Source of the DNA: Nocardiopsis sp. NRRL B-16309
GTDB lineage: Bacteria > Actinomycetota > Actinomycetes > Streptosporangiales > Streptosporangiaceae
DNA: 64,000 nucleotides
Assembly (NCBI RefSeq): GCF_001279585.1
Contig: NZ_LGEC01000092.1
Location: 124,001 to 188,000 of the forward strand
Direction of reading: 5' to 3'
Part shown: piece by piece, positions 34,933-43,215 of the stretch
How positions within the stretch are numbered: position 1 is the first letter of the stretch
How the letters are laid out: the number at the start of each line of letters is the position of its first letter
Made by a program: the position numbers and the translations under genes
The notes under the pieces: model-generated
Seen by the model: the letters and a program-made list of their open reading frames with translations, nothing else
Told to the model about the DNA's origin: nothing
Database searches by the model: none

Positions 34933-37900
34933 CATCGAGCCGGTCGTCATCCCCGTAGTACCCGGCACTGTTGTAGGGCACCTCGCGCGGTCGCGCGTGC
35001 CGACGCGCGGTGGGGGGCGTGGGCCCGATCGGCTGAGCGGGCGCGTGGGCAGGAGCGGGCTCGGGGGAGGGCTCGGTCGGAGGCGGTGCGACGGGGGAGC
35101 GGTCCGTCGGCTCCGTACCGGCCGGGGCCGCGTCCTCCTCGGCCATCCCCAGGATCTGGCGCACGGGCAGGCGGGGCACGTGGCGTCCCAGGGCCTCCAG
35201 GACGGGGCGGACCTCCGCCGGGCGCAGCGCGGGCCCCGCGACGATCAGTCCCACCTTCTGGAGGTGGCCGCGCACGAGCGCGGTGAGGCGGGCGTGCTGG
35301 TCGGCGTCCTCGGGCAGGAGCGACAGGTCCTCCGCCGCCTGGCGCAGGACGAGGAGTTCGATACGGCCGAGCGCCGGTTCGGCCAGCAGCCTTCGATAGC
35401 TGTTCAGCCGCTTCGCCGGGTCGAGGGCGACCGGCTCCAGGCGGAGCCGCAGGATCTCGTGCAGTTCCGTCCACGACGTGTCCCGGCCCCGCCGCTGGTC
35501 CAGGTACCAGGTGGCCATGTCCGTGGAGACGTGCCGCAGGTAGGGAAGCAGACCCAGGGTGAAGCGCGCCGCCGTTCCGTTGACCCGCATCGCCATCGAC
35601 CGCAGCAGCCGCGAGGTGGTCGACTCGTAGGGCACCGTGATGCCGTAGGGGTCGATCAGCGACGGAGCCTCCCGCTGGTTCGCCCGGATCTCGAAGCCCA
35701 GGCATTCACCGACGTTGACCGGGGACCCGTCCTCGCGCTCGACGACGGTGAGGGGGCCGTCGTCGTCCCAGCCGCTCAGGTGGCGCACGCGCAGGGCGGA
35801 CACGATGCTGAACCACTCCGCACCGGGCAGCGTGCGCCACATCGACGTGACTTGCTGGAGTTCCTGGTGGGGCTCGGACGCGCCGGGGAACAGCTCGCGC
35901 GCGTCCACGGGCTCCGACCGCACCAGGCACAGCAGCAACAGCAGGTTGCTCGTGTAGTTGGCCTCGCGCCGGGTGTGGGGCAGCCGCACGGGCTCGTAGT
36001 CGGTCAGGGAGCGGTTGGCGGCCGGGAACGGCGCCTCCCGGAACAGCTCGTTGAGCAGCGAGGCGTAGTCCGCGCCGACCCCCGGGTCCTCCTCCAGCCG
36101 CCGCCGGAGCAGTTCGTCGAGGAACTCCACGACCTTCTCCCGCCCGGCGTAGCTCGCGAACGAGGACAGCGCGTACAGCTCGCCGTCGTCCGGCCGGGCC
36201 GTGCGGCCGCGCCCCCGGCGCCGTGAGGGACGGGGCCGCGACTCCTCCACCACGTCCAGGGCGGCGAGGACGGCCCGGGCCACCAGGTACTCGCCGAAGG
36301 TGGCGTGCAGGAACTCGAAGACGTTCGCCGCCCCGTCGGTCGCCTGGGCCCGGGACTCGTGGACGAAGAAGAACCGGCCGAGCACCTGGTGCGCGGGTGC
36401 GATCCGTCCGTGCAGGTCGGCGTCCTCGGCGCGCACGGCCGCGTCCGGCATGAGGACCGCCAGGTCCTCGTTCAGCTCGTCGGCGCTCACAGTCTGCTTG
36501 CGGCGGGTGAACATCGCCAGCGCCGCGATCTCCAGGCGGCGCAGCTCGTCCTCGACGGCCGCGTCGAAGTCGTCCCGGCCCAGCCCCGCCCGGTGCTTGT
36601 CGACCTCCCGCCGGGCGAACATCGTGAGCAGGCGTTCGTACAGGTCCGCGTGCGAGAGTTCCTCCGAGGCCCGCCGCAGGGCGTTGTCCTCGGCGTCGTA
36701 GATCAGCAGCATCAGCAGGAGCAGGGGCTGCTCGGCGAGTTCGCGGTAGGGGGCCAGGTCCGGCACGGTCAGCGGCTCCAGCCCGGCCGCGGTGAAGGCG
36801 TGGGCGTTGGCCCGGTTCCACACCTGGAGCATGCGCTCGATGTGCACGTCGTCGAAGGGCTCCAGCCGCATCACCATGGACCCGTCCGGGAACCGCGCGC
36901 GGTCGGCGACCACCGTGCGGCTGGTGACGATGACCGCGACCGGCTGCTCCATGGCCTCCTGCTGGTGCTGGAACTCCTGGACCCGCTCCAGATAGTCGGA
37001 GCGGTCGACGCCGGTGGCCTGGAGGAGTTCGTCGAAGCCGTCCAGGATGACGACCGGCAGGGCGCCGTCGGCCGACTCCACGAGTTCGCGCCAGGAGACC
37101 CGGGTGTGCAGTGCGGCGGTCAGCCCCTCCTCGATCTGGACGTGGATGGGGGCGTTGGGCGGGACGGCGCGCAGCTCCACCCGGATCGGGAGGAAGTCGT
37201 CCGAGGGCAGCTGGGCGGCGAGCATCTCGGTGAACTTGGACTTGCCCGCGCCGGGGTGCCCCAGGATCACGGTGGGCACCTCGGTGGCCACGGGGTGGAC
37301 GAGGTGGGCGGCGACCGCGCCCTGTAGGTCGTCCTCCACCGGCAGGGCCTCCCACCAGTCCTCCGCGGAGGGGGTGCCGCCGCGCACGGCGTACCCGGCG
37401 CGTCCGCGCGGGGGGACGTAGGCGTCCTCCAGCGGGGGCAGGACGAGCCCGGCAGGGGCGTCGTCCGACCGCAGGACGGGCTGCCGCAGCACGGCCCGGT
37501 ACCCCGCGGCCAGCTCGCGCCGCCGACCGGCCACCTCGCGCCGGGAGCCGATCCCCTCCAGCGTGCGCCTCAGTTCCGTGAGCCCGGTCCCCACGGCCCG
37601 TCGGGTGCGCTCGTGCTCGTCCAGGTGCACCCACATCCCGAACTCCGGGATCTCCGCGGCGAGCCGGCGGTACGACTCGTGGTACCGCCGCGCGGCCAGG
37701 TCGGGCACGACCTCGCGCAGCCGCCGCAGCAGGGGGTGGCTGTCGGAGGTGACGCCGTGCTCCTCGGCGACGGCGAGTCCGAGCAGGATGTCGGTGAAGG
37801 ACCGGAAGAGGTGGTCGGAGAAGAAGCGCGGGGCCCAGGCGGAGCCCAGGGAGGGGACCGGCAGGGAGCCGGAGTGCGTGAGGACGTGGTCCAGGAGCCG

Positions 37901-38245
37901 GACCTGCTCCTCGCGGGTGAACTCCAGGTCCGCCAGCGCGAAGGGGGCGTCCGCCTCCTCCAGGGACTCCTCCACCGCCTCGAAGAACGCCACCAGGACC
38001 AGGACGTGGTGCGCGGCCTGGATCTTCGCCGTGCGCGACAGGCGGCTCTGGCCCCTGAGCTTGGCCGCCATGCCCTCCAGGGCCTGGCGTCCCTTGCTCA
38101 CCAGCGCGCCCCGGGCCCCGAACAGGTCCGGGACTCCGACGAGTCCCAGCCCGCCGTCGGCGAGCTTCTCGGCCAGGTCCAGGACCTCGGAGTCGTTGCC
38201 GCCGAGCGTCTTGAGGGCGTCGGCGTAGGTCAGCTGCTTCGCCAT
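34910..38245 (-). CDS. NACHT-domain STAND ATPase (bacterial NLR-like), copy 1
   Basis: An 1111-residue signal-transduction ATPase. Residues 1-110 form a helical N-terminal domain (MAKQLTYADALKTLGGNDSE) recalling the NACHT-associated NNH-type effector domains. The NACHT module has P-loop LGHPGAGKSKF near 328-338, Walker B VVILDGFDELL near 398-408 and a sensor VIVTSRTVV. After it come winged-helix and helical repeats (FEFLHATFGEYLVARAVL) and a C-terminal sensor. The last 80 residues are Pro/Ala-rich with a final YNSAGYYGDDD. Such proteins oligomerise on sensing a ligand, often a phage component. The downstream-facing paralogue lies 78 bp away. Confidence 0.88.
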   Translation of the reverse strand: MAKQLTYADALKTLGGNDSEVLDLAEKLADGGLGLVGVPDLFGARGALVSKGRQALEGMAAKLRGQSRLSRTAKIQAAHHVLVLVAFFEAVEESLEEADAPFALADLEFTREEQVRLLDHVLTHSGSLPVPSLGSAWAPRFFSDHLFRSFTDILLGLAVAEEHGVTSDSHPLLRRLREVVPDLAARRYHESYRRLAAEIPEFGMWVHLDEHERTRRAVGTGLTELRRTLEGIGSRREVAGRRRELAAGYRAVLRQPVLRSDDAPAGLVLPPLEDAYVPPRGRAGYAVRGGTPSAEDWWEALPVEDDLQGAVAAHLVHPVATEVPTVILGHPGAGKSKFTEMLAAQLPSDDFLPIRVELRAVPPNAPIHVQIEEGLTAALHTRVSWRELVESADGALPVVILDGFDELLQATGVDRSDYLERVQEFQHQQEAMEQPVAVIVTSRTVVADRARFPDGSMVMRLEPFDDVHIERMLQVWNRANAHAFTAAGLEPLTVPDLAPYRELAEQPLLLLMLLIYDAEDNALRRASEELSHADLYERLLTMFARREVDKHRAGLGRDDFDAAVEDELRRLEIAALAMFTRRKQTVSADELNEDLAVLMPDAAVRAEDADLHGRIAPAHQVLGRFFFVHESRAQATDGAANVFEFLHATFGEYLVARAVLAALDVVEESRPRPSRRRGRGRTARPDDGELYALSSFASYAGREKVVEFLDELLRRRLEEDPGVGADYASLLNELFREAPFPAANRSLTDYEPVRLPHTRREANYTSNLLLLLCLVRSEPVDARELFPGASEPHQELQQVTSMWRTLPGAEWFSIVSALRVRHLSGWDDDGPLTVVEREDGSPVNVGECLGFEIRANQREAPSLIDPYGITVPYESTTSRLLRSMAMRVNGTAARFTLGLLPYLRHVSTDMATWYLDQRRGRDTSWTELHEILRLRLEPVALDPAKRLNSYRRLLAEPALGRIELLVLRQAAEDLSLLPEDADQHARLTALVRGHLQKVGLIVAGPALRPAEVRPVLEALGRHVPRLPVRQILGMAEEDAAPAGTEPTDRSPVAPPPTEPSPEPAPAHAPAQPIGPTPPTARRHARPREVPYNSAGYYGDDDRLDVRPRPRP

Positions 38246-38323
38246 GGAGGGTGTGGTGCCTTTCCGTCATCGGGGGAGGGGAGGGAGTCGTCAGTCGTGG
38301 TCGTCCCACGAGGCCGGAGCCGG

Positions 38324-41300
38324 TTACCAGGGCAGCTTCAGCCCGGGAACCAGACGGCGCAGGTCTTTCAGCACGTGGTCGAGCAGATCGAGGTCGAGCG
38401 TGTCTTCCTCAAGGTTGAATCCCTGCACCCCGGTCAGGTAGTCGGACACCACGTGGACCAAGCGCACGTGTTCGTCGGATGCCGACAGGAGATACGCGAG
38501 GTCCTCGGCCGCCTGCCGAAGGACCAGAGACTGGACTGGTCCCAGGACTCGCCCCGCCAGCAGCCTTCGGTAGGTCTCCATCCGTTCCTGGGGTCGCCAC
38601 GTCGGCGGCTCCAGGCGCAGCCGCAGCACCTCGTGGGCCTGGACCCATGCGGTGTCGGTCTCCTGGTCCGCGTACCACGTCCCCAGGTCCAGGGACACAT
38701 GCCTCAGGTACGGCAGGAGGATGAGGCTCATCCTCGCCGTGGTGCCGCTGGCCTGCAGCGCGATGGACCGCAGCAGCTTGGAGGTCACCGAGGAGTACGG
38801 CACGGTGATCTTGTACGGGTCGAGCACGGACGGTTGGCTGTCCACGTCCCCTCGCAGGTCGAAGCCCAGGCACTCACCGACGTTGACGGGGAAGCGGGCC
38901 TCCCGCTCGACCGTGGTGAACGGATCGTTGCCGTCGAAGTAGCCGTGGTGGCGGATGCGCAGGGTGTCCATGACTCCGAACCACTGGCTCGACGGCAGGG
39001 CCCGCCACTGCGCCACGGTCGTACGCCAGGCGTGCCAGTGGTCGCGCGCCTCGGGGAAGAGCTCGCTCAGGCGCAGGGGCCGCCGGGCGACCAGGACGAG
39101 CAGCGTGACCAGGTTGGCGGTGTAGCGGCCCTCCCTGGCGGACATCGCGAGCCGCTGCGGCTCGTAGGAGGTGTACGAGCGGTTGGGCGCGGGGAAGGGC
39201 GCCTCCTGGAACAGTTCGAGGAGCAGCGCGGTGTATCCCCCGACGAGGTCGGGATCATCCGCCAACCGGTGCCCGAGTCGCTCGTCCAGGAAGTCCACCA
39301 CCTTCTCCCGCCCGGCGAAGGCCGCGAAGGAGGACAGCGCGTGGAGTTCGCCGTCGTCCAGGTGCTGGGGGCCGCCCCGCCGCCGCAGCGACCGGGCCCG
39401 GTCCTCGACCAATTCATCCAGAGCCGAGGTGACCGCCCGGGCCACCAGGTACTCGCCGAAGGTGGCGTGTAGGAACTCGAAGACGCTCGCCGGGGAGTCG
39501 GTCCCCTGGGCGCGGGACTCGTGGACGAAGAAGAACCGTCCGAACACCTGGTGCGCAGGGGCGATCCGTCCGTGCAGGTCGGCGTCGTCGGGGCGCTGTG
39601 CGGCCTCCGGCATGAGGACGGCCAGGTCGCGGTCGAGTTCGTCGGCGTGCACGCTCTGCCTGCCCCGGTTGAACATGGCGGTCGCCGCGATCTCCAGGCG
39701 GCGCAGCTCGTCCTCGACCGCCCGGACCAGAGCCGGTCCGCCGAGTCCGGGCCGGTGCTTGTGGACCTCCCGCCGGGCGAACTTCGTGAGCAGCCGTTCG
39801 TACAGCTCTCCGTGCGAGAGCTTCTCCGCCGCCCTGCTCAGCGCGTTGCCGTCGGCGTCGTATACCAGCAGCATCAGCAGCAGAAGGGGTTGCTCGGCCA
39901 GCTCCCGGTAGGGCAGCAGGACGTCGGCGGAGAGCGGCTCCAGCTCGGCGGCGGCGAGCGCGCCGGCGTTGGCCCGGTTCCACACGACGAGCATGTGCTC
40001 GATCTGGGCGTCGTCGAAGGGTTCGAGCCGGATCACCGTGGTGCCGTCGGGAATGCGCGCCCGACCGGCGACGGCGGTGCGGCTGGTCACCATGACGGCC
40101 ACGGGCTGCCCGAGGGCCTCCTGCTGCTGCTGGAACTCCTGGATCCTCTCCAGGTAGTCACTGCGGTCCACCCCGGTGGCCTGAAGGAGTTCGTCGAAGC
40201 CGTCCAGGATGATCACGGGAAGTGCGCCGTCGGCCGACTCCGCCAGCTCCCGCCAGGAGACCCGGGTGTGCAGTGCGGCCGCCAAACCCTCCTCGATCTG
40301 GACGTGGACGGGGGCGTTGGGCGGGACGGCGCGCAGCTCCACCCGGATCGGGAGGAAGTCGTCCGGGGGCAGCTGGGCGGCGAGCATCTCGGTGAACTTG
40401 GACTTGCCCGCGCCTGGATGGCCGAGCAGGACCAGGGGGTGTTCGGTGCTCCGTGGGTGGACGAGCCGGGCCGCGATGGCCGTCTGGAGGTCGTCCGTCA
40501 CCGGGCGCCCCGTCCACCACTCCTCCACAGACGGGGAGCTCGTCGTGAGGGCGAGGGCGACGCGGCCCCGGGGCGGGATGTAGGCGTCCTCCAGGGTCGG
40601 GAGTACGATCCCGCGAGGAGCGTCGTCGGAGCGCAGCAACGGCTGCCGCAGCACCGCCCGGTAGACGGCGGCGATCTCGCGCCGCCGGTCGTCCACCGGT
40701 CGGTGCGAGCGCACCTGCTCCAGGTGGCGGCGCAGGTCCCGCAGTCCGGTGGTGAGCTCCTGCCGTGTGCGCCGGTGCTCGTCCTGGTGCGCCCACATGC
40801 CAAACTCGGGGACCTCGGCCGCCAACCGCCGGTAGAGCTCGTTCTGGCGCTCGGTGGCCAACACCGGCAGCCGTTCGGACAGGCTCCGCAGGAGTGGGTG
40901 GTCGCTCGCCGTGATGCCGTGCTTCTCCACGGCGACCAGTCCGGGGAGGAACCGGACCAGGACGCGGGTCATCACCCGGGGCTCCTCGGCGGTTCGGGCC
41001 TCCAAGGACACGTCCGGCAGCGGACCGGCGGCGGGAGCGGGCAGTCGGAGCAACGCCGTTCGTTCCTCCGCGGTCATCTCCAGGTCCGCGAGGGTGAACG
41101 GGGCCCCGATCTCCGTCAGGCACTCGTCCACTGCCTCGAAGAACGCCACGATCACCAGGATCCGGAAGGCAGCCGCGATCTTCTCCGTCCGCGACAGGCG
41201 GCTCTCACCCTTGAGCTTGCCCCGGATCCCCTCCAGGGCCTGGCGTCCCTTGCTCACCAGCGCGCCTCGGGCCCCGAACAGGTCCGGAACCCCGACCAGC

Positions 41301-41401
41301 CCCAGCCCGCCGTCGGTGAGCTTCTCCGCCAGGTCCAGGACCTCCGAGTCGTTGTTGCCGAGGATTCTCAGGGCGTCGGCGTACGTGAGCTGCTTGGCCA
41401 T
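38324..41401 (-). CDS. NACHT-domain STAND ATPase (bacterial NLR-like), copy 2
   Basis: A 1025-residue paralogue of the preceding protein, transcribed first. The N-terminal 75 residues are almost identical (MAKQLTYADALRILGNNDSE), as are the NACHT core (LGHPGAGKSKF near 326-336; VIILDGFDELL near 395) and the FEFLHATFGEYLVARAV block. Residues 110-200 and the C-terminal sensor differ, and the Pro-rich tail is missing; it ends LDHVLKDLRRLVPGLKLPW. This pattern suggests one signalling machine with two recognition specificities. Both genes share the leader word CGGAAAGG just before the start. Upstream neighbours are ung and an HTH gene. Confidence 0.88.
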   Translation of the reverse strand: MAKQLTYADALRILGNNDSEVLDLAEKLTDGGLGLVGVPDLFGARGALVSKGRQALEGIRGKLKGESRLSRTEKIAAAFRILVIVAFFEAVDECLTEIGAPFTLADLEMTAEERTALLRLPAPAAGPLPDVSLEARTAEEPRVMTRVLVRFLPGLVAVEKHGITASDHPLLRSLSERLPVLATERQNELYRRLAAEVPEFGMWAHQDEHRRTRQELTTGLRDLRRHLEQVRSHRPVDDRRREIAAVYRAVLRQPLLRSDDAPRGIVLPTLEDAYIPPRGRVALALTTSSPSVEEWWTGRPVTDDLQTAIAARLVHPRSTEHPLVLLGHPGAGKSKFTEMLAAQLPPDDFLPIRVELRAVPPNAPVHVQIEEGLAAALHTRVSWRELAESADGALPVIILDGFDELLQATGVDRSDYLERIQEFQQQQEALGQPVAVMVTSRTAVAGRARIPDGTTVIRLEPFDDAQIEHMLVVWNRANAGALAAAELEPLSADVLLPYRELAEQPLLLLMLLVYDADGNALSRAAEKLSHGELYERLLTKFARREVHKHRPGLGGPALVRAVEDELRRLEIAATAMFNRGRQSVHADELDRDLAVLMPEAAQRPDDADLHGRIAPAHQVFGRFFFVHESRAQGTDSPASVFEFLHATFGEYLVARAVTSALDELVEDRARSLRRRGGPQHLDDGELHALSSFAAFAGREKVVDFLDERLGHRLADDPDLVGGYTALLLELFQEAPFPAPNRSYTSYEPQRLAMSAREGRYTANLVTLLVLVARRPLRLSELFPEARDHWHAWRTTVAQWRALPSSQWFGVMDTLRIRHHGYFDGNDPFTTVEREARFPVNVGECLGFDLRGDVDSQPSVLDPYKITVPYSSVTSKLLRSIALQASGTTARMSLILLPYLRHVSLDLGTWYADQETDTAWVQAHEVLRLRLEPPTWRPQERMETYRRLLAGRVLGPVQSLVLRQAAEDLAYLLSASDEHVRLVHVVSDYLTGVQGFNLEEDTLDLDLLDHVLKDLRRLVPGLKLPW

Positions 41402-41505
41402 CGGCGCGGGGGCCTTTCCGCATCAGGGGTGGAACGCGGGCGGACCCGGCACCGGGGGGCGGTACCGAGTCCGTGGGTCTGGTGGGGGTGCGGGGGTGTG
41501 ACGCC

Positions 41506-42180
41506 TCAGGGCAGCTGCCAGTTCACGGGCTGTGCGCCCATCTCCTCCAGCATCGCGTTCGTCCTGCTGAACGGCTTGGAACCGAAGAACCCGCTGCGTG
41601 CGGAGAGCGGGCTCGGGTGCGCGGACTCCACGCACGGCACACCCGGCATCATCGGGCGCAGGTTGCGCGCGTCGCGCCCCCACAGGATCGCCACGAGCGG
41701 CTTGCCGCGCTCGGACAGCGCGCGGATGGCCTGCTCGGTGACGGCCTCCCAGCCCTTGCCCCGGTGCGATCCGGACTGGCCCGGAGCGACCGTCAGCACC
41801 CTGTTGAGCAGGAGGACGCCCTGCTCGGTCCACGGCGTGAGGTCGCCGTTGGAGGGCATGGGGGCGCCGAGGTCGTCCTGCATCTCCTTGTAGATGTTGC
41901 GCAGGCTCGCGGGCAGGCGCACGTCCGGGGCGACGGAGAAGCTCAGGCCGACCGCGTTGCCAGGGGTGGGGTAGGGGTCCTGGCCCACGATGAGCACGCG
42001 CACGTCGTCGAAGGGCTGCTGGAAGGCGCGCAGCACGTGCTCGCCGGCAGGCAGGTAGGTCCGCCCCTCGGCGATCTCCTGGCGGAGGAAGTCGCCCATG
42101 GCGGCGATCTGCGGGGCGACCGGCTCAAGGGCCTTCGCCCAGCCGTTGTCCATGATTTCGTTCAGGTCCCTGGAAGACAT
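41506..42180 (-). CDS. ung: Uracil-DNA glycosylase, family 1
   Basis: A 224-residue enzyme that excises uracil from DNA. The water-activating loop VLIVGQDPYPTPGNAVGLSF carries the catalytic Asp, and the DNA-intercalating HPSPLSARSGFFGSKPFS loop carries the catalytic His. GVLLLNRVLTVAPGQSGSH and LVAILWGRDARNLRPM are conserved. The ATG at 42180 gives the usual MSSRDLNEIMDNGWAK opening. It lies 104 bp upstream of the NACHT pair on the same strand; this may be a chance housekeeping neighbour. Confidence 0.95.
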   Translation of the reverse strand: MSSRDLNEIMDNGWAKALEPVAPQIAAMGDFLRQEIAEGRTYLPAGEHVLRAFQQPFDDVRVLIVGQDPYPTPGNAVGLSFSVAPDVRLPASLRNIYKEMQDDLGAPMPSNGDLTPWTEQGVLLLNRVLTVAPGQSGSHRGKGWEAVTEQAIRALSERGKPLVAILWGRDARNLRPMMPGVPCVESAHPSPLSARSGFFGSKPFSRTNAMLEEMGAQPVNWQLP

Positions 42181-42246
42181 GGCCAGAAGACTAGCGCCAG
42201 GTCCCGACATCCACGGCCCTTTCGGGCGATCGGCTCCCTCTTGTCG

Positions 42247-42699
42247 TCAGCCGAGCGCCCGGAGACTCGCGGCCGACGCGCGGAGGTAGTCCTGGACGGC
42301 GCGATTCGGCACCCGGTACGAGCGTCCTACGCGTGTCGCCGGCAGGACACCTGAATGGACCATGCGGTAGACCGTCATCTTGGAGACCCTCATGATGCTC
42401 GCGACCTCCGCCACGGTCAGAAAGCGCACCTCTTCCAGTTCCAGAGGACGCTGACTCCTCTGTGCGGGTCGCACTGGAGGCGGGGCTTCGACCCGGTCTT
42501 GTAGGTCACTGATCTGCGTGGCGAAGGAGCGGACCCATTCATGTGTGTCCGGGTCCGGAAGGTGACCGGTCTCCTCCAGAGCTTCCAGGACCGCCGAGGT
42601 GTCCAGAGGGCGTTCCAGGGTCAGGGCCTCCACTCCGACGGCTCTGCCGTCAGCGGAGAGGTCGACGACGAATGAGCCGTAGTCAGCGCTCCGCACCAC
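42247..42699 (-). CDS. BldC-like excisionase-family HTH protein with N-terminal extension
   Basis: A 150-residue protein. The C-terminal 65 residues are a classic MerR/excisionase HTH (RFLTVAEVASIMRVSKMTVY, then RSYRVPNRAVQDYL), as in the actinobacterial BldC group. The N-terminal 80 residues include FVVDLSADGRAVGVEALTLE, resembling small DUF2283-type beta domains, which is not normal for BldC relatives of about 70 residues. The start is uncertain: the frame stays plausible upstream (RYLRLVDATVVRS) and overlaps a second ORF, so the 5' part may be frameshifted. GC is a little lower than in neighbours. Confidence 0.7.
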   Translation of the reverse strand: MVRSADYGSFVVDLSADGRAVGVEALTLERPLDTSAVLEALEETGHLPDPDTHEWVRSFATQISDLQDRVEAPPPVRPAQRSQRPLELEEVRFLTVAEVASIMRVSKMTVYRMVHSGVLPATRVGRSYRVPNRAVQDYLRASAASLRALG

Positions 42700-42983
42700 G
42701 GTCGCGTCGACGAGTCGGAGATACCGACTTCGTCGATGACGACATGGAGTGTCCGGGCCCAGACACGGCCTTGCGCGCTCCCGCTCACGCTGAGGGCAGC
42801 GCTTCCCGACGGTCGGAGGACTTCCAGTTCGACACGGAGGGGATGACCGGCATCAGAAGGCCCGACCAGCCCGAACACCGCACCGGGATCGACACCGAAG
42901 GGGAGGCGGTCGACGGTCAACGTGCGGAGCGAGGGTCGTCTGACGGTGAGGATGTCATCGTCCAAGCCGACCTCGCGGCCCAA
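42621..42983 (-). CDS. Possible 5' part of a frameshifted gene, or small hypothetical protein
   Basis: A 120-residue ORF beginning at a TTG without a clear ribosome site. The first 85 residues have coding-like codon use and a beta-rich look (HPLRVELEVLRPSGSAALSV, then RTLHVVIDEVG). The last 40 residues turn into Ser/Thr/Pro-rich text just where the overlapping HTH frame becomes protein-like. This is what a single-base frameshift near 42715 would produce. No domain is recognised with confidence; it may instead be a real small gene overlapping the HTH gene by 79 nt. Confidence 0.35.
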   Translation of the reverse strand: MGREVGLDDDILTVRRPSLRTLTVDRLPFGVDPGAVFGLVGPSDAGHPLRVELEVLRPSGSAALSVSGSAQGRVWARTLHVVIDEVGISDSSTRPWCGALTTAHSSSTSPLTAEPSEWRP

Positions 42984-43097
42984 GAGGAAGAAGTACTGCT
43001 GGGCTTGCGAGGGTTCGGGGGTGTGGGACGCATGGCTCCAAGGCTATGGACCATCGAGCCCGTGGGAAGGCGAAACAGGGATACTGGTGGCGCAACA

Positions 43098-43112
43098 CCG
43101 ATCAGTGATCGG
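43098..43112. promoter_or_regulatory. Palindrome CCGATCAgTGATCGG
   Basis: A perfect 7-bp inverted repeat around a single central base in the gap between the HTH region and the end of the GH15 gene. It could be an operator for the minus-strand HTH locus, being about 115 bp upstream of its possible start. The role is undetermined. Confidence 0.3.
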
Positions 43113-43114
43113 CG

Positions 43115-43200
43115 CCCCCGTGACCGTTGCGGCCACGGGGGAGGGGGTGTGCGAGGCGGTCGCCCGAGGGGTGGCGGCCGGGGGACGCCTTCGGGGCGTC
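43115..43200 (-). terminator. Two hairpins after the GH15 gene
   Basis: GACGCC and GGCGTC flank a TTCGG loop at 43184-43200, a UUCG-type capped hairpin placed 16 bp after the GH15 stop. CCCCCGTG and CACGGGGG with an 11-nt loop follow at 43115-43141. Together they probably terminate the GH15 transcript. The remaining 100 bp of the gap show nothing. Confidence 0.55.
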
Positions 43201-43215
43201 AGGGGGTCGACGGGG

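Noticed and set aside
33961..34968. Minus-strand extension that would make the sulfotransferase 630 residues
   Set aside because: The extension is antisense to the sirtuin gene and low-complexity; the sulfotransferase fold begins at the ATG at 33960.
34910..42180. Defence island with restriction or CBASS components around the NACHT pair
   Set aside because: I looked for nucleases, methylases, cyclases and toxins beside the pair and found only ung, an HTH protein and a sirtuin. The sirtuin has a normal housekeeping form and no fused sensor, so calling it a defence effector is not supported.
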